Assembly (NCBI GenBank): GCA_018267615.1
Contig: JAFDYD010000024.1
Coordinates: 125,940 to 188,489 of the forward strand
Direction of reading: 5' to 3'
From: Bacteroidota bacterium
Lineage (GTDB): Bacteria > Bacteroidota > Bacteroidia > Chitinophagales > Chitinophagaceae
DNA length: 62,550 bases
Numbering within the stretch: position 1 is the stretch's first letter; each line of letters opens with the position of its first letter. Under the pieces are notes generated by a model. That model had not been told where the DNA came from. It saw nothing but the letters and a program-made list of their open reading frames with translations, and made no database searches. Of the stretch, positions 32,693 to 40,363 are shown in pieces. The translations under genes were made by a program, and so were the position numbers.

Positions 32693-34078
32693 TTACGAAG
32701 AAGGCATCGAATCCACTATTTCCTCCGCTTTTCGATCCCAATATAATTTTTTTCCTTCCCGGTATGCACGCGTTGCCATGATGGTGGCTATCGAATGCCA
32801 GAATCCCGTGTGTATATGACCGTTAGGAACCAGACTTCTGTTCCGCATGCAATCAACCCAGTTGCTGAGGTGGTAGGGCGCGTTATCATTCACATAAGCG
32901 GGGCCCATTTTCATCCCGTATTCCGGTGTTGTTATTATTTCTGCTTTCCCGTTTTTGATTGCCTCTTGCATGCCGTCGTAAAAATTAAATCCGGCAGGAT
33001 GGTTCATTTGTTCGGGAATAAGAAACCAACGGGGACTGCCTTCTCCTCCTGCCGCGAATAATGTTCCTTCTTTCCCGCGAATGCAAGTATAATCGCCAAA
33101 CATGTTTCCAAAGTTTGTAGCGTATGAATACAAAAACCTTTCCTTCTCAAAAGTTGCGAGTGCCTGGAATGTGTCAGGGTTCTGCCGGATGTCTGGCCAG
33201 CCAAATATTCCTCCGCTTGCTACCATCGTATCGGGAATCGCAGTGTCGGTATAAAAATGCACCAATCCTGCACCATGGCTCATCCATTGCGACGTGATGC
33301 CTCCGGAGTAATCACGAAATATTCTGAATTCAAAATATTTCCACGGATCGAACGGTTCAAAAGGTTTTCCCAACAGCCACCTGTTCCAATCGGTGTCCTC
33401 TTCACGAATTGCTGCCACATCGGGATCCGTTGGAACATGCCAGCGTGGTTCATTATCACCCCACACCTGTTCTATTTTTGTGATCTGACCAATTTTACCG
33501 GAACGAATAATCTCGCGCACTTTCAATTGTATCGGATCGCTTAGCCATTGCGATCCTTGCTGCACAACTTGTTTGGAGGAGAGGACAGTATTTCTTGCCA
33601 GTTTAGCATCTTCAATATCTATGGCCATGGGTTTTTCACAATAGCAATCTTTACCCGCCTTGACAACTTCCACCAAAAGTTTTGCATGTTGAAAATCTCC
33701 TGCGCCAATCATCACCGCGTCGAGCTCCGGCATTTTCAACATTTCTTCGGAATATTTAAACTGTTTTACATCTGTTCCGAACAATCTCTTACAGTTGGCT
33801 GCAGCTTTTTCTTTATTATGTTTCCAAATGTCGCACACCGCCACCACTCCCAGATTTTTGTTTGTTTTGGCTGCATTCACTATGCTTTGATGATCCCTGC
33901 TACGATCACCACAACCAAGAAATCCGATATTGATTCGGTCGTTGGCGCCAAGAATTCTATTGTAAGAGGCAGCACTAGTTGTGGAAGCGATACTGCCTGT
34001 TGCCGCTACTGTGGCTAATCCTGCAACAGATTTACCAATAAAATCTCTCCTGGTAACACTTTCTTTATTCATGGCCAT
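32693..34078 (-). CDS. Tat-exported Gfo/Idh/MocA family oxidoreductase
   Basis: A 461-residue NAD(P)-dependent sugar oxidoreductase. It has a Tat signal with the twin arginines in TRRDFIGKS (about 9-17), a Rossmann fold (NIGFLGCGDRSRDH, about 47-60), the family motif CYCEKPM and a C-terminal substrate domain. Tat-exported members are frequent in Bacteroidetes carbohydrate loci and often bind the cofactor before export. It is the first gene of the operon, 22 bases ahead of the esterase. An alternative start at 34072 makes little difference. Substrate unknown. Confidence 0.88.
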   Translation of the reverse strand: MAMNKESVTRRDFIGKSVAGLATVAATGSIASTTSAASYNRILGANDRINIGFLGCGDRSRDHQSIVNAAKTNKNLGVVAVCDIWKHNKEKAAANCKRLFGTDVKQFKYSEEMLKMPELDAVMIGAGDFQHAKLLVEVVKAGKDCYCEKPMAIDIEDAKLARNTVLSSKQVVQQGSQWLSDPIQLKVREIIRSGKIGQITKIEQVWGDNEPRWHVPTDPDVAAIREEDTDWNRWLLGKPFEPFDPWKYFEFRIFRDYSGGITSQWMSHGAGLVHFYTDTAIPDTMVASGGIFGWPDIRQNPDTFQALATFEKERFLYSYATNFGNMFGDYTCIRGKEGTLFAAGGEGSPRWFLIPEQMNHPAGFNFYDGMQEAIKNGKAEIITTPEYGMKMGPAYVNDNAPYHLSNWVDCMRNRSLVPNGHIHTGFWHSIATIMATRAYREGKKLYWDRKAEEIVDSMPSS

Positions 34079-34565
34079 ATTTATTTATAGTTAAGAAAAT
34101 GAGAGTATGTGGCGAATGTTAGCATTAAATATTGCTTTGTTTAAAGTTACTGTTTTAAATATTCGTTGCATTGGATAGTTTTAAATTTTTAATGAAACAA
34201 TATTTCCCTGGATTTGGGCATTATTTCGGCCCGAAGATATTTTAAGTTAAGTCAAGTTAACAGGGAGAAATTAATTACATTCATTAACCAAATCAATTCG
34301 GTTGTACATCACCGTTACTGTATTGTAACTGAAAATCCATGATGTATGTTTTCGTCTAAAATTTACTATCGCTGTATTGATAAATAGTAGAAGAGCTGAC
34401 GATAGTTTTGCAAAACGAATCGCTGTAAGATAAACATGCGCCGAGTTCCGCCATCGGGTTATTTAATGATTAGCGAGTCGCTGATACGAGACTGGCCTGC
34501 GAAGAAAAAATTGATAATAAAAAAAATAATAAAAACAATGAGTAATTGTCAAGCTTGTGTAGTGT
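34079..34565. other. Intergenic region between the oxidoreductase operon and the AbiE pair
   Basis: 487 bases without a credible gene. It should contain the promoter of the minus-strand oxidoreductase operon. The only structure seen is a dyad GTTAA-N6-TTAAC at 34246-34261, preceded by a further TTAAGTTAA, a possible operator about 170 bases upstream of the operon. No good promoter box was found. Confidence 0.4.
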
Positions 34566-35417
34566 CTATGTAAATTTGATTTTTGTCACCAAGTCTTTGA
34601 AATACTTTTTATCCCAGATAGCGATCATTTTGTCATCAGGGATAAAACGCACGATGTCTTCACGAATAGCTTTAAAAGATACCGTGTCGATTTTTTGTTC
34701 CAGGAGCTCCATGAACGCCTTTTCAGTTATCTTTTTTTCTTTGTAACTACCGCTGTCGTTGGCGCGGATGATAAAATGCGACAAGTTGAGCGGAACCCGT
34801 TTTTTGATGTACCATTCCATATCAAACCAGTCTCTTCCTTTAACACGCCGTCCCCATTTACGAAAAAGCAACGCATGCATTTTTCCGGCAAACAAATCAG
34901 ATAACACAAAACATTTTACATAAAATGAAAATGGCCGCAATAGTAATTTTTCTTCCGTGTCAAAGCCTAGTGGCGGATTTTTGTCAACTTCCAGTTTAAT
35001 CATGACAGATGGTCTCAGCCCAAGCTCATTTTGCGGAATGATTTTTTTTAGTTCAAGTTCGTTCCATACTGTATCAGGTTTTAAAAAGGCGGATTCGATC
35101 TGGGTCTGCGCAGTTTTCTTTTTTTCGCGAATATTGATTTTCATTCCAGCAGCAGCAAATTCCGAAATAATTCCTTCGGTATAAGGCTGCAGAGAGAATT
35201 CCGGATTTTTTCCTAGTAAAGAAAAATCCAAGTCTTCGGAAAATCGTTCGAGGTCATGAAATATGCGAAGGGCGGTGCCGCCATAGAATGCAGCATGTTC
35301 GAAAAATCCGCTTCGTTGTAGGCCAGCGAGAGCAATTTCCTGCATGATTTCCCGTAATGCCTGTTCGGCCTGGGCCTGGTTTTTTGGATTATATGATTCG
35401 AGCCATTCTTTGATCAT
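34566..35417 (-). CDS. AbiEii-type nucleotidyltransferase toxin
   Basis: Toxin of a type IV toxin-antitoxin/abortive-infection pair. The 283-residue product is a DNA-polymerase-beta-like nucleotidyltransferase with GGTALRIFHDLERF (46-59) and the metal-binding SEDLDFSL (60-67), both diagnostic of the AbiEii/AbiGii family. Family members characterised elsewhere transfer nucleotides to tRNA and stop growth. It overlaps the upstream antitoxin gene by 4 bases (ATGA), so expression is coupled. Length is normal and the key residues are present, so it is probably active. Confidence 0.9.
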   Translation of the reverse strand: MIKEWLESYNPKNQAQAEQALREIMQEIALAGLQRSGFFEHAAFYGGTALRIFHDLERFSEDLDFSLLGKNPEFSLQPYTEGIISEFAAAGMKINIREKKKTAQTQIESAFLKPDTVWNELELKKIIPQNELGLRPSVMIKLEVDKNPPLGFDTEEKLLLRPFSFYVKCFVLSDLFAGKMHALLFRKWGRRVKGRDWFDMEWYIKKRVPLNLSHFIIRANDSGSYKEKKITEKAFMELLEQKIDTVSFKAIREDIVRFIPDDKMIAIWDKKYFKDLVTKIKFT

Positions 35418-36052
35418 AATTGTTGAATTGTTCTGACAAGAATGTCGATGCTTTCATTTTTAGGCGCATTGTTTCTCCATGCTCGAATTTGATTAAGGTC
35501 TAATTTGCGCAGGGAATCTTCGTCAATTCTCAAATCTTCGGTAAGCGTTTTCAACGTACGGCTAATGCTGCGGAGTAAAAGCCCGGGTGTACAGATAATC
35601 TTGTCACAGAGTGCCTTTTCGGGGCTGGCGATGAGTACCGTTTGTTTTTGCGTCAGTGCCACCTGCTGGATTCCGAATGCGTAATACGGGAGCGGTAGAT
35701 GAATATAGCTGAACCTGCCCGTTTGTGTCCGGTATGTTTTGCTTGCACGGATTGTGACGGAGGTGATTTCAAAAACTTTTTCTGGGATCATTCCCCAATG
35801 GGAGAGTGCAGTTTCCATGGAGACGTAACTTGGGCCCAATATATGATTGGCCAGTAACATCGGTTCGGGACCTGGTATCTTTAGTTTCGGCCCCGGTGCG
35901 TAGATTCCTCTCTTAACCGGAATCAACATCCCTTTTTTAACCAGTTCACTGATTTTATCGTATGGTCTCTTATAGTCTTTCAGCATGCTCAGAATGATCT
36001 GTCTTGTAAGAGGCTCTTCTGCGTATGCTATAACTTGTTCTGGGAAATCCAT
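35414..36052 (-). CDS. AbiEi-type antitoxin and transcriptional regulator
   Basis: A 212-residue protein fitting the AbiEi family, with an N-terminal winged helix-turn-helix (about 20-60: LSMLKDYKRPYDKISELVKKGMLIPVKRGIYAPG) and a C-terminal antitoxin domain. AbiEi proteins bind inverted repeats in their own promoter and counter the toxin without direct complex formation. Two matching 25-base inverted repeats lie just upstream of this gene, which supports autoregulation. It starts the two-gene operon. The N-terminal YKRPYDKISELVKKG stretch is typical of the abiEi antitoxin. Confidence 0.86.
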   Translation of the reverse strand: MDFPEQVIAYAEEPLTRQIILSMLKDYKRPYDKISELVKKGMLIPVKRGIYAPGPKLKIPGPEPMLLANHILGPSYVSMETALSHWGMIPEKVFEITSVTIRASKTYRTQTGRFSYIHLPLPYYAFGIQQVALTQKQTVLIASPEKALCDKIICTPGLLLRSISRTLKTLTEDLRIDEDSLRKLDLNQIRAWRNNAPKNESIDILVRTIQQL

Positions 36053-36071
36053 ATCTGCTATTTATTTGATC

Positions 36072-36096
36072 ATTTATCGGAAATTTTCCGACAAAT
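36072..36096. promoter_or_regulatory. AbiEi operator-like inverted repeat, proximal
   Basis: ATTTATCGGA - 5 bases - TCCGACAAAT, one mismatch from a perfect dyad. It starts 20 bases upstream of the abiEi start codon. Its centre is 63 bases, almost exactly six helix turns, from the centre of the distal copy. Confidence 0.75.
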
Positions 36097-36121
36097 TATT
36101 AAATTTATCACTAATTGATGT

Positions 36122-36129
36122 CAAATTTA
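36122..36129 (-). promoter_or_regulatory. Possible -7 box of the abiE promoter
   Basis: On the minus strand this reads TAAATTTG, an exact TAnnTTTG match. It lies between the two operators, so the distal operator would cover the -33 region and the proximal one the leader. Confidence 0.5.
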
Positions 36130-36134
36130 AAATA

Positions 36135-36159
36135 ATTTATCGGAAAAAATCCGATAAAT
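36135..36159. promoter_or_regulatory. AbiEi operator-like inverted repeat, distal
   Basis: A perfect dyad ATTTATCGGA - AAAAA - TCCGATAAAT, with the same 5-base spacing as the proximal copy. It probably overlaps the -33 region of the abiE promoter. Confidence 0.78.
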
Positions 36160-36258
36160 CAAATAAAATATTACATTTTTTGGCCCTCAAAGATCTTATC
36201 AAATGTTAGATATAACCGGCTTTTGGTTCTTAGGCGACCCCTCGGGACGAAAACGACC

Positions 36259-36326
36259 CGCTACTTTCTGCTACTCGCAATGCTCTGCAATCTTTTCAGC
36301 GACGCGGTCTCATATTTTTTCTTTTC
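36259..36326. repeat. Duplicate of the 3' end of the AsmA-like gene
   Basis: About 66 bases matching 36662-36728 at roughly 85 percent (CGCTACTTT..., CTCGCAATGCTC, TTTTCAGCGACGC.GTCTCATATTTTTTC). The second copy is the last codons of the AsmA-like gene. This copy is not attached to a gene. Confidence 0.75.
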
Positions 36327-36330
36327 TGTC

Positions 36331-36395
36331 ACCGGGGAGTCACCGCCATACGCACTTAGAAGCGGCACGCAGTAATTGCGGTACTCCTCGGTCAG
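36331..36395. repeat. Inverted-repeat unit, copy A
   Basis: ACCGGGGAGTCACCGCCATA then CGCACTTAGAA, ending GTACTCCTCGGTC. The reverse complement of 36567-36634 aligns along the whole length. A related self-paired unit lies at 39949-40035. Confidence 0.75.
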
Positions 36396-36566
36396 CGACT
36401 AACCATCACAGTTAGTAAAATCAACTGGATTCAGTTCTATATAATTCGTTACATTTTGTCTTCCTGGATTTTGGCGACATAGAATTTTCAGTGCTGAGAG
36501 CATCTAAAATGCGATGTGTTTTTTGTTTTTCGCTTTCAATAAAAATTGGAAGGGGTAATCACTGAC

Positions 36567-36634
36567 CGAGGAGTCCCGCCATTACTGCGTGATAGTTCTA
36601 AATGCGCATGGCGGTGACTCCTTGGGGACTAAAA
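36567..36634. repeat. Inverted-repeat unit, copy B
   Basis: Reverse-complement partner of copy A (GACCGAGGAGTCCCGCC ... GCGCATGGCGGTGACTCC). The 170 bases between the copies hold no gene. Confidence 0.75.
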
Positions 36635-36663
36635 AACCTATTTCAGGACTAGACTAGGACACG

Positions 36664-39336
36664 CTACTTTTTGATGCTCGCAATGCTCCGTGATTTTTTC
36701 AGCGACGCAGTCTCATATTTTTTCTTTGACCTTGTTTTCTTTTTTGATTTTGAAGAGTTGCTTTTATAATGAGCATATGTATTCGACTTTTTTGACTTTA
36801 CATTCTTTTTAGGTTTGTAATTGGTTTGTACAACCATTGATTTTTTTGAATGCGTCGATTTGTGCAATTGTTGCCGGGCAGTATCCAGCTTGGCATTTAC
36901 AAAATCATTCATTTCTTTTTGCAAATCTTCAGAAGCCTTTTCAACAACGGCACTCATATCTGTTTTGACATCAGGATTATCGATTGTACCGTTTAGTTTC
37001 ACCAATATGTTCACCGATTCATCCAGCTTGACTGGAATTCCTTTATCAGCAGCATCCGTTACCACATTTTTTACAAAAGCGGTTCCCTTTTGTCCTAGAT
37101 CATTGCGCGGCACTTTCAGGTTGATATTATATGCAAGGGTCTGATCGAAACCATGCGATCCAAATATTTCCATATCGATATCATCTGCGTGTGCCGGGAA
37201 CGCATCCAACACTACTCTACCTCCTTCAACGGAGAAGTTTGCATGTACATCTTTTAATGAAATATCTTTTAGTTTTTTGATGTCGAGTGTTTGAGAGAGT
37301 TTGTCAATGGGACCAAAAGCTTTTAATGATCCTTCTGTCAGTACAACATTTCCATCACCATGTACGGTGGGGTAATTGGGTTGCATATCTTGATTGAGGG
37401 TTGCGCTCACATTCATATGTGCATTAAATTTACCAGACATGAACCTGCCTACAGGCATCATTTTCTGCAGTGCATTAAAAGACAAAAATGTTTTCTGCAT
37501 ATCCACACCGTTTACATCGTAGGTCATTGCGATTGTTGGATGTTCTCTTCCTTCTTTGGTCGAATAAGTTCCGTTGATCAACATCGTACCATCCAGAGCG
37601 TCTGCTTTCACCTGTTTAAAATGCAAGGTCTCATCGGATACAGTCATGGTGCCTGAAAGATTATGCATATCCAAATTGCCTTGGTGGAAATCATCAACTG
37701 ATGCTTTTATAATAAAGTTGATATTCGCGGGTACTCGCAACGCCGTTGCTTGCGATTTTGTGCTATCACCGCCTGTCAACCATTCACCGAGATTGATTTT
37801 ATCGGCCTGCAGATCTATTGAAGCCTGCAATGGATTATTTTTCATTGCAAAATCGAAAACATTATTAAAAGTGCCGGTAGCAGCAAAATTTGTCGAGAGA
37901 TATCCGCCCTTTAATTCGTTGATCTGGGTATTTTTTGAATTTAGCGTGAGCAGCAGATTAGTCAATACGATTCCACCCGGATAATCTTTTGAGAAATATA
38001 AAAAGTCTTTGAGTGAAAAATTTCCGCCGGCAGTAAATTTATTTTTCTGCTGCTTACTTGCAACGGAGGTATTTCCTTTTGCGTAAATATCTGCATCGAG
38101 CATTCCATGAAATCTTGTACCCGTTTCCAATTTCATCAGTCTCGTGATGTTTGCAAGATCCATTTTTCCGGAAAAAGCCATATCAATAAATGGATTTGAC
38201 TTCGGATTTTTTATCAGCAAATGAAAATCCAACGCGTTACTATCAATTTCAAGATGGGCCCTTGGAATATTGAATAGGAAATGATCCACTGCGCCATCCG
38301 GGTTGGAGATATTTACTACAAGATTTATGTTCTTCACCGGAATGGGCAGATCAGGATATTGGAAAAAACCATTCTTCACATCGAGATTCAAATAGTAAGC
38401 AGGTAAGTGCTTGGAATCATACTTGCCGACTACAAACGCATGCAGCACAACAGAACCACTGGAATTGAGACTTTCATAGTCATGCTGATAAACCGGCGAT
38501 AACAAGGAAAGAACATTTTTGAATTCGGTGTTGAGTGATTTAAAATTAATATTCATGTCATAACTGCTATCATTGATCCACCTGAAATAAAATTCTGAGC
38601 GCAGTTTCAGGTCGTTCAAATAGACGTTGTCAGTAATGAAAGAAATCGTGCGCGCTTTACGGTTGATTTTCATATCAACATCGATCCGGGTTTTGGCACT
38701 GAGTTGATACGGAATAGAACCACCGTTCATAAATTCAATGGCATCCGCATTGATCTTTGTTTTCACTTTAAACTGCTCGCTGTTAAAATGTCCTTTTCCT
38801 TCTTGTTCCAAACCGGCTGTTTCGATATGAATATCCCTGGTTTCATCTTCATAATTTATATATCCATTGTGGATAGCATATTTTTTTAAATCCCATTTAA
38901 ATGGTTTACCGGATGCTGCCGTTGTGGAGGAATTTTCGTTCCTTAGAATGTCCCAGTTGCGGTGTCCATTCTTTAGAATGAATGCATGTAATTTTGGGTC
39001 GCTGATGCTGATGGAATAAATACTTAAGCTGTCGGCCAAAATAAAATGAAATGGGTTGCACGAAAAATCAAATTGTTTACTGGTAAGCAGTGTATCCCCT
39101 TCAAATTCTCCCGCACCAATGATTTGAAAGTTATTCAGACCGACGGATATATGTGGGAAATCGCGAACCCATGATATGTCAACATCTGAGAAGCTGACAT
39201 GTGCAAGTAGTTTTTCATTGAGCCGGGTTTTTGCAATGCGACTGATATTGCTTTTGAATATGTAAAACCCCACAGTGATAAGAGTGATCATAACGAGCAG
39301 AATAAGCCCGAGCGTTTTTAGAATTTTGTTTTTCAT
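36664..39336 (-). CDS. Large AsmA-like protein
   Basis: An 890-residue AsmA-family protein, a group thought to act at the cell envelope in lipid transport or outer-membrane assembly. It has an N-terminal transmembrane anchor (about 6-28), the N-terminal AsmA segment (about 30-200, DVDISWVRDFPHISVGLNNFQIIG), a long beta-rich middle and the C-terminal AsmA-2 region (about 580-810). A strongly basic Lys/Ser tail (about 850-890) follows. The last 20 or so residues are encoded by DNA that is repeated 400 bases further on, so the tail may derive from a repeat. Confidence 0.85.
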   Translation of the reverse strand: MKNKILKTLGLILLVMITLITVGFYIFKSNISRIAKTRLNEKLLAHVSFSDVDISWVRDFPHISVGLNNFQIIGAGEFEGDTLLTSKQFDFSCNPFHFILADSLSIYSISISDPKLHAFILKNGHRNWDILRNENSSTTAASGKPFKWDLKKYAIHNGYINYEDETRDIHIETAGLEQEGKGHFNSEQFKVKTKINADAIEFMNGGSIPYQLSAKTRIDVDMKINRKARTISFITDNVYLNDLKLRSEFYFRWINDSSYDMNINFKSLNTEFKNVLSLLSPVYQHDYESLNSSGSVVLHAFVVGKYDSKHLPAYYLNLDVKNGFFQYPDLPIPVKNINLVVNISNPDGAVDHFLFNIPRAHLEIDSNALDFHLLIKNPKSNPFIDMAFSGKMDLANITRLMKLETGTRFHGMLDADIYAKGNTSVASKQQKNKFTAGGNFSLKDFLYFSKDYPGGIVLTNLLLTLNSKNTQINELKGGYLSTNFAATGTFNNVFDFAMKNNPLQASIDLQADKINLGEWLTGGDSTKSQATALRVPANINFIIKASVDDFHQGNLDMHNLSGTMTVSDETLHFKQVKADALDGTMLINGTYSTKEGREHPTIAMTYDVNGVDMQKTFLSFNALQKMMPVGRFMSGKFNAHMNVSATLNQDMQPNYPTVHGDGNVVLTEGSLKAFGPIDKLSQTLDIKKLKDISLKDVHANFSVEGGRVVLDAFPAHADDIDMEIFGSHGFDQTLAYNINLKVPRNDLGQKGTAFVKNVVTDAADKGIPVKLDESVNILVKLNGTIDNPDVKTDMSAVVEKASEDLQKEMNDFVNAKLDTARQQLHKSTHSKKSMVVQTNYKPKKNVKSKKSNTYAHYKSNSSKSKKKTRSKKKYETASLKKSRSIASIKK

Positions 39337-39563
39337 GGTATCGGATTAATAAGATGTGAAATGATTCACAGGACTATCACGAATCAGGCAAAATAACTGC
39401 CAAATTAATGGGTCTATTGCCTTCTTACATATGATTTAATATTTGGGAGGATAAGTTGTTGCTAACAAGAAAATTAAGGCGGGAAGAATTTTTAACGACA
39501 GAGAATTTTTTACCTATAAACTTCTTCCCGAATCGGGAATATCCAGGTCGGTAATCAATACCT

Positions 39564-39628
39564 AACCTGTATCAAACCCATAGATGCCCTATAGATAACC
39601 CATAGATAGCCTATACCTAACCTATACC
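39564..39628. repeat. Tandem 11-base repeat array
   Basis: Six degenerate units: AACCTGTATCA, AACCCATAGAT, GCCCTATAGAT, AACCCATAGAT, AGCCTATACCT, AACCTATACC. An 11-base period is close to one helix turn. Non-coding, between the AsmA-like gene and the restriction operon. Confidence 0.75.
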
Positions 39629-39724
39629 AATCCCCAATATGCTAATTTTTGATACATTGTTAATACTAATATGAAAACGAATATCGGATTCGCATTCTAG
39701 CGTGAGTATGCGCAATCTTTAGTT

Positions 39725-39756
39725 TCTCAGGTGAGTTTCGTAGCAACAACTTCCAT
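39725..39756. repeat. Short dispersed repeat, copy 2
   Basis: TCTCAGGTGAGTTTCGTAGC followed by AACAACTTCCAT, near-identical to 29191-29220. Confidence 0.6.
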
Positions 39757-39948
39757 TCACAAAGAGTATCACGGACTCGCGGTGCTTGCCAAAAATGAAA
39801 AAATTAGAAAGACAAAAGCCTGGTTAGTTCCTGCAAATAAAATGAGTGCGACTGGGAATCATCTTTGTGCGCCTTTGTATCGGGGAAATAATATTTATTC
39901 CATTGCAAATATTAACTAGCGAAAATAATGTGGAATTTGGCTGTCCCC

Positions 39949-40035
39949 GCGGACTCACCGCAATACGCACTTAGAATTGTCCCGCAATTGCAGTGTGACA
40001 CTTCTAAATGCGCATGGCGGTGACTCCTGGGGGAC
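39949..40035. repeat. Inverted-repeat unit, self-paired copy C
   Basis: The left half (CGGACTCACCGCAATACGCA then CTTAGAA) pairs with the right half (TTCTAAATGCGCATGGCGGT then GACTCC), forming one hairpin. Both halves match the copies at 36331 and 36567. Confidence 0.75.
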
Positions 40036-40037
40036 GA

Positions 40038-40122
40038 AAATTATTTTCTTAAATAAATTTGCAAATTGGTATCCGCAAAGTCCCGCAATAGCAGTGCGAA
40101 GAATCGCAGATCATATGGCGCG
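40038..40122. repeat. Dispersed direct repeat, copy 2
   Basis: Matches 22343-22424: identical ATTATTTTCTTAAATAAATT core, then TATCCGCAAAGTCCCGCAAT. It lies directly after the inverted-repeat unit C. Confidence 0.7.
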
Positions 40123-40363
40123 GACTATGCTGGAAGAGGTAGGAAGTAATTACACTTATGTGCATGCAATAAAAGTTAAAAAGTAACAACATCGTTCAGT
40201 TATACACATGGTTCGTGCACTAAAGAAAAATCGCTGTTGTTTAATAAGATTTTGCTTCGTAAAATTGTCTAAATTCAAATGCCAATAACGAGGAAGTAAT
40301 TTTAAATGTAATGGATAAAAATAATTCCAATCCGGAATAAAAATGTAAATCCTAAAATTCTTA

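Larger units (their letters stand above)
39637..40363. other. Non-coding region upstream of the restriction operon
   Basis: About 730 bases without a convincing gene. It holds copy 2 of the TCTCAGG repeat (39725-39756), a self-paired inverted-repeat unit (39949-40035) and copy 2 of the ATTATTTTCTTAAATAAATT repeat (40038-40122). The promoter of hsdR must lie in the last 200 bases, but no clear box is seen. Confidence 0.5.

Noticed and set aside
39731..39919. 62-residue plus-strand ORF
   Set aside because: It starts inside a dispersed repeat, has no recognisable domain and lacks a plausible translation signal.
39977..40186. 69-residue plus-strand ORF
   Set aside because: It is the translation of the inverted-repeat unit and the ATTATTTTC repeat; composition is not protein-like.
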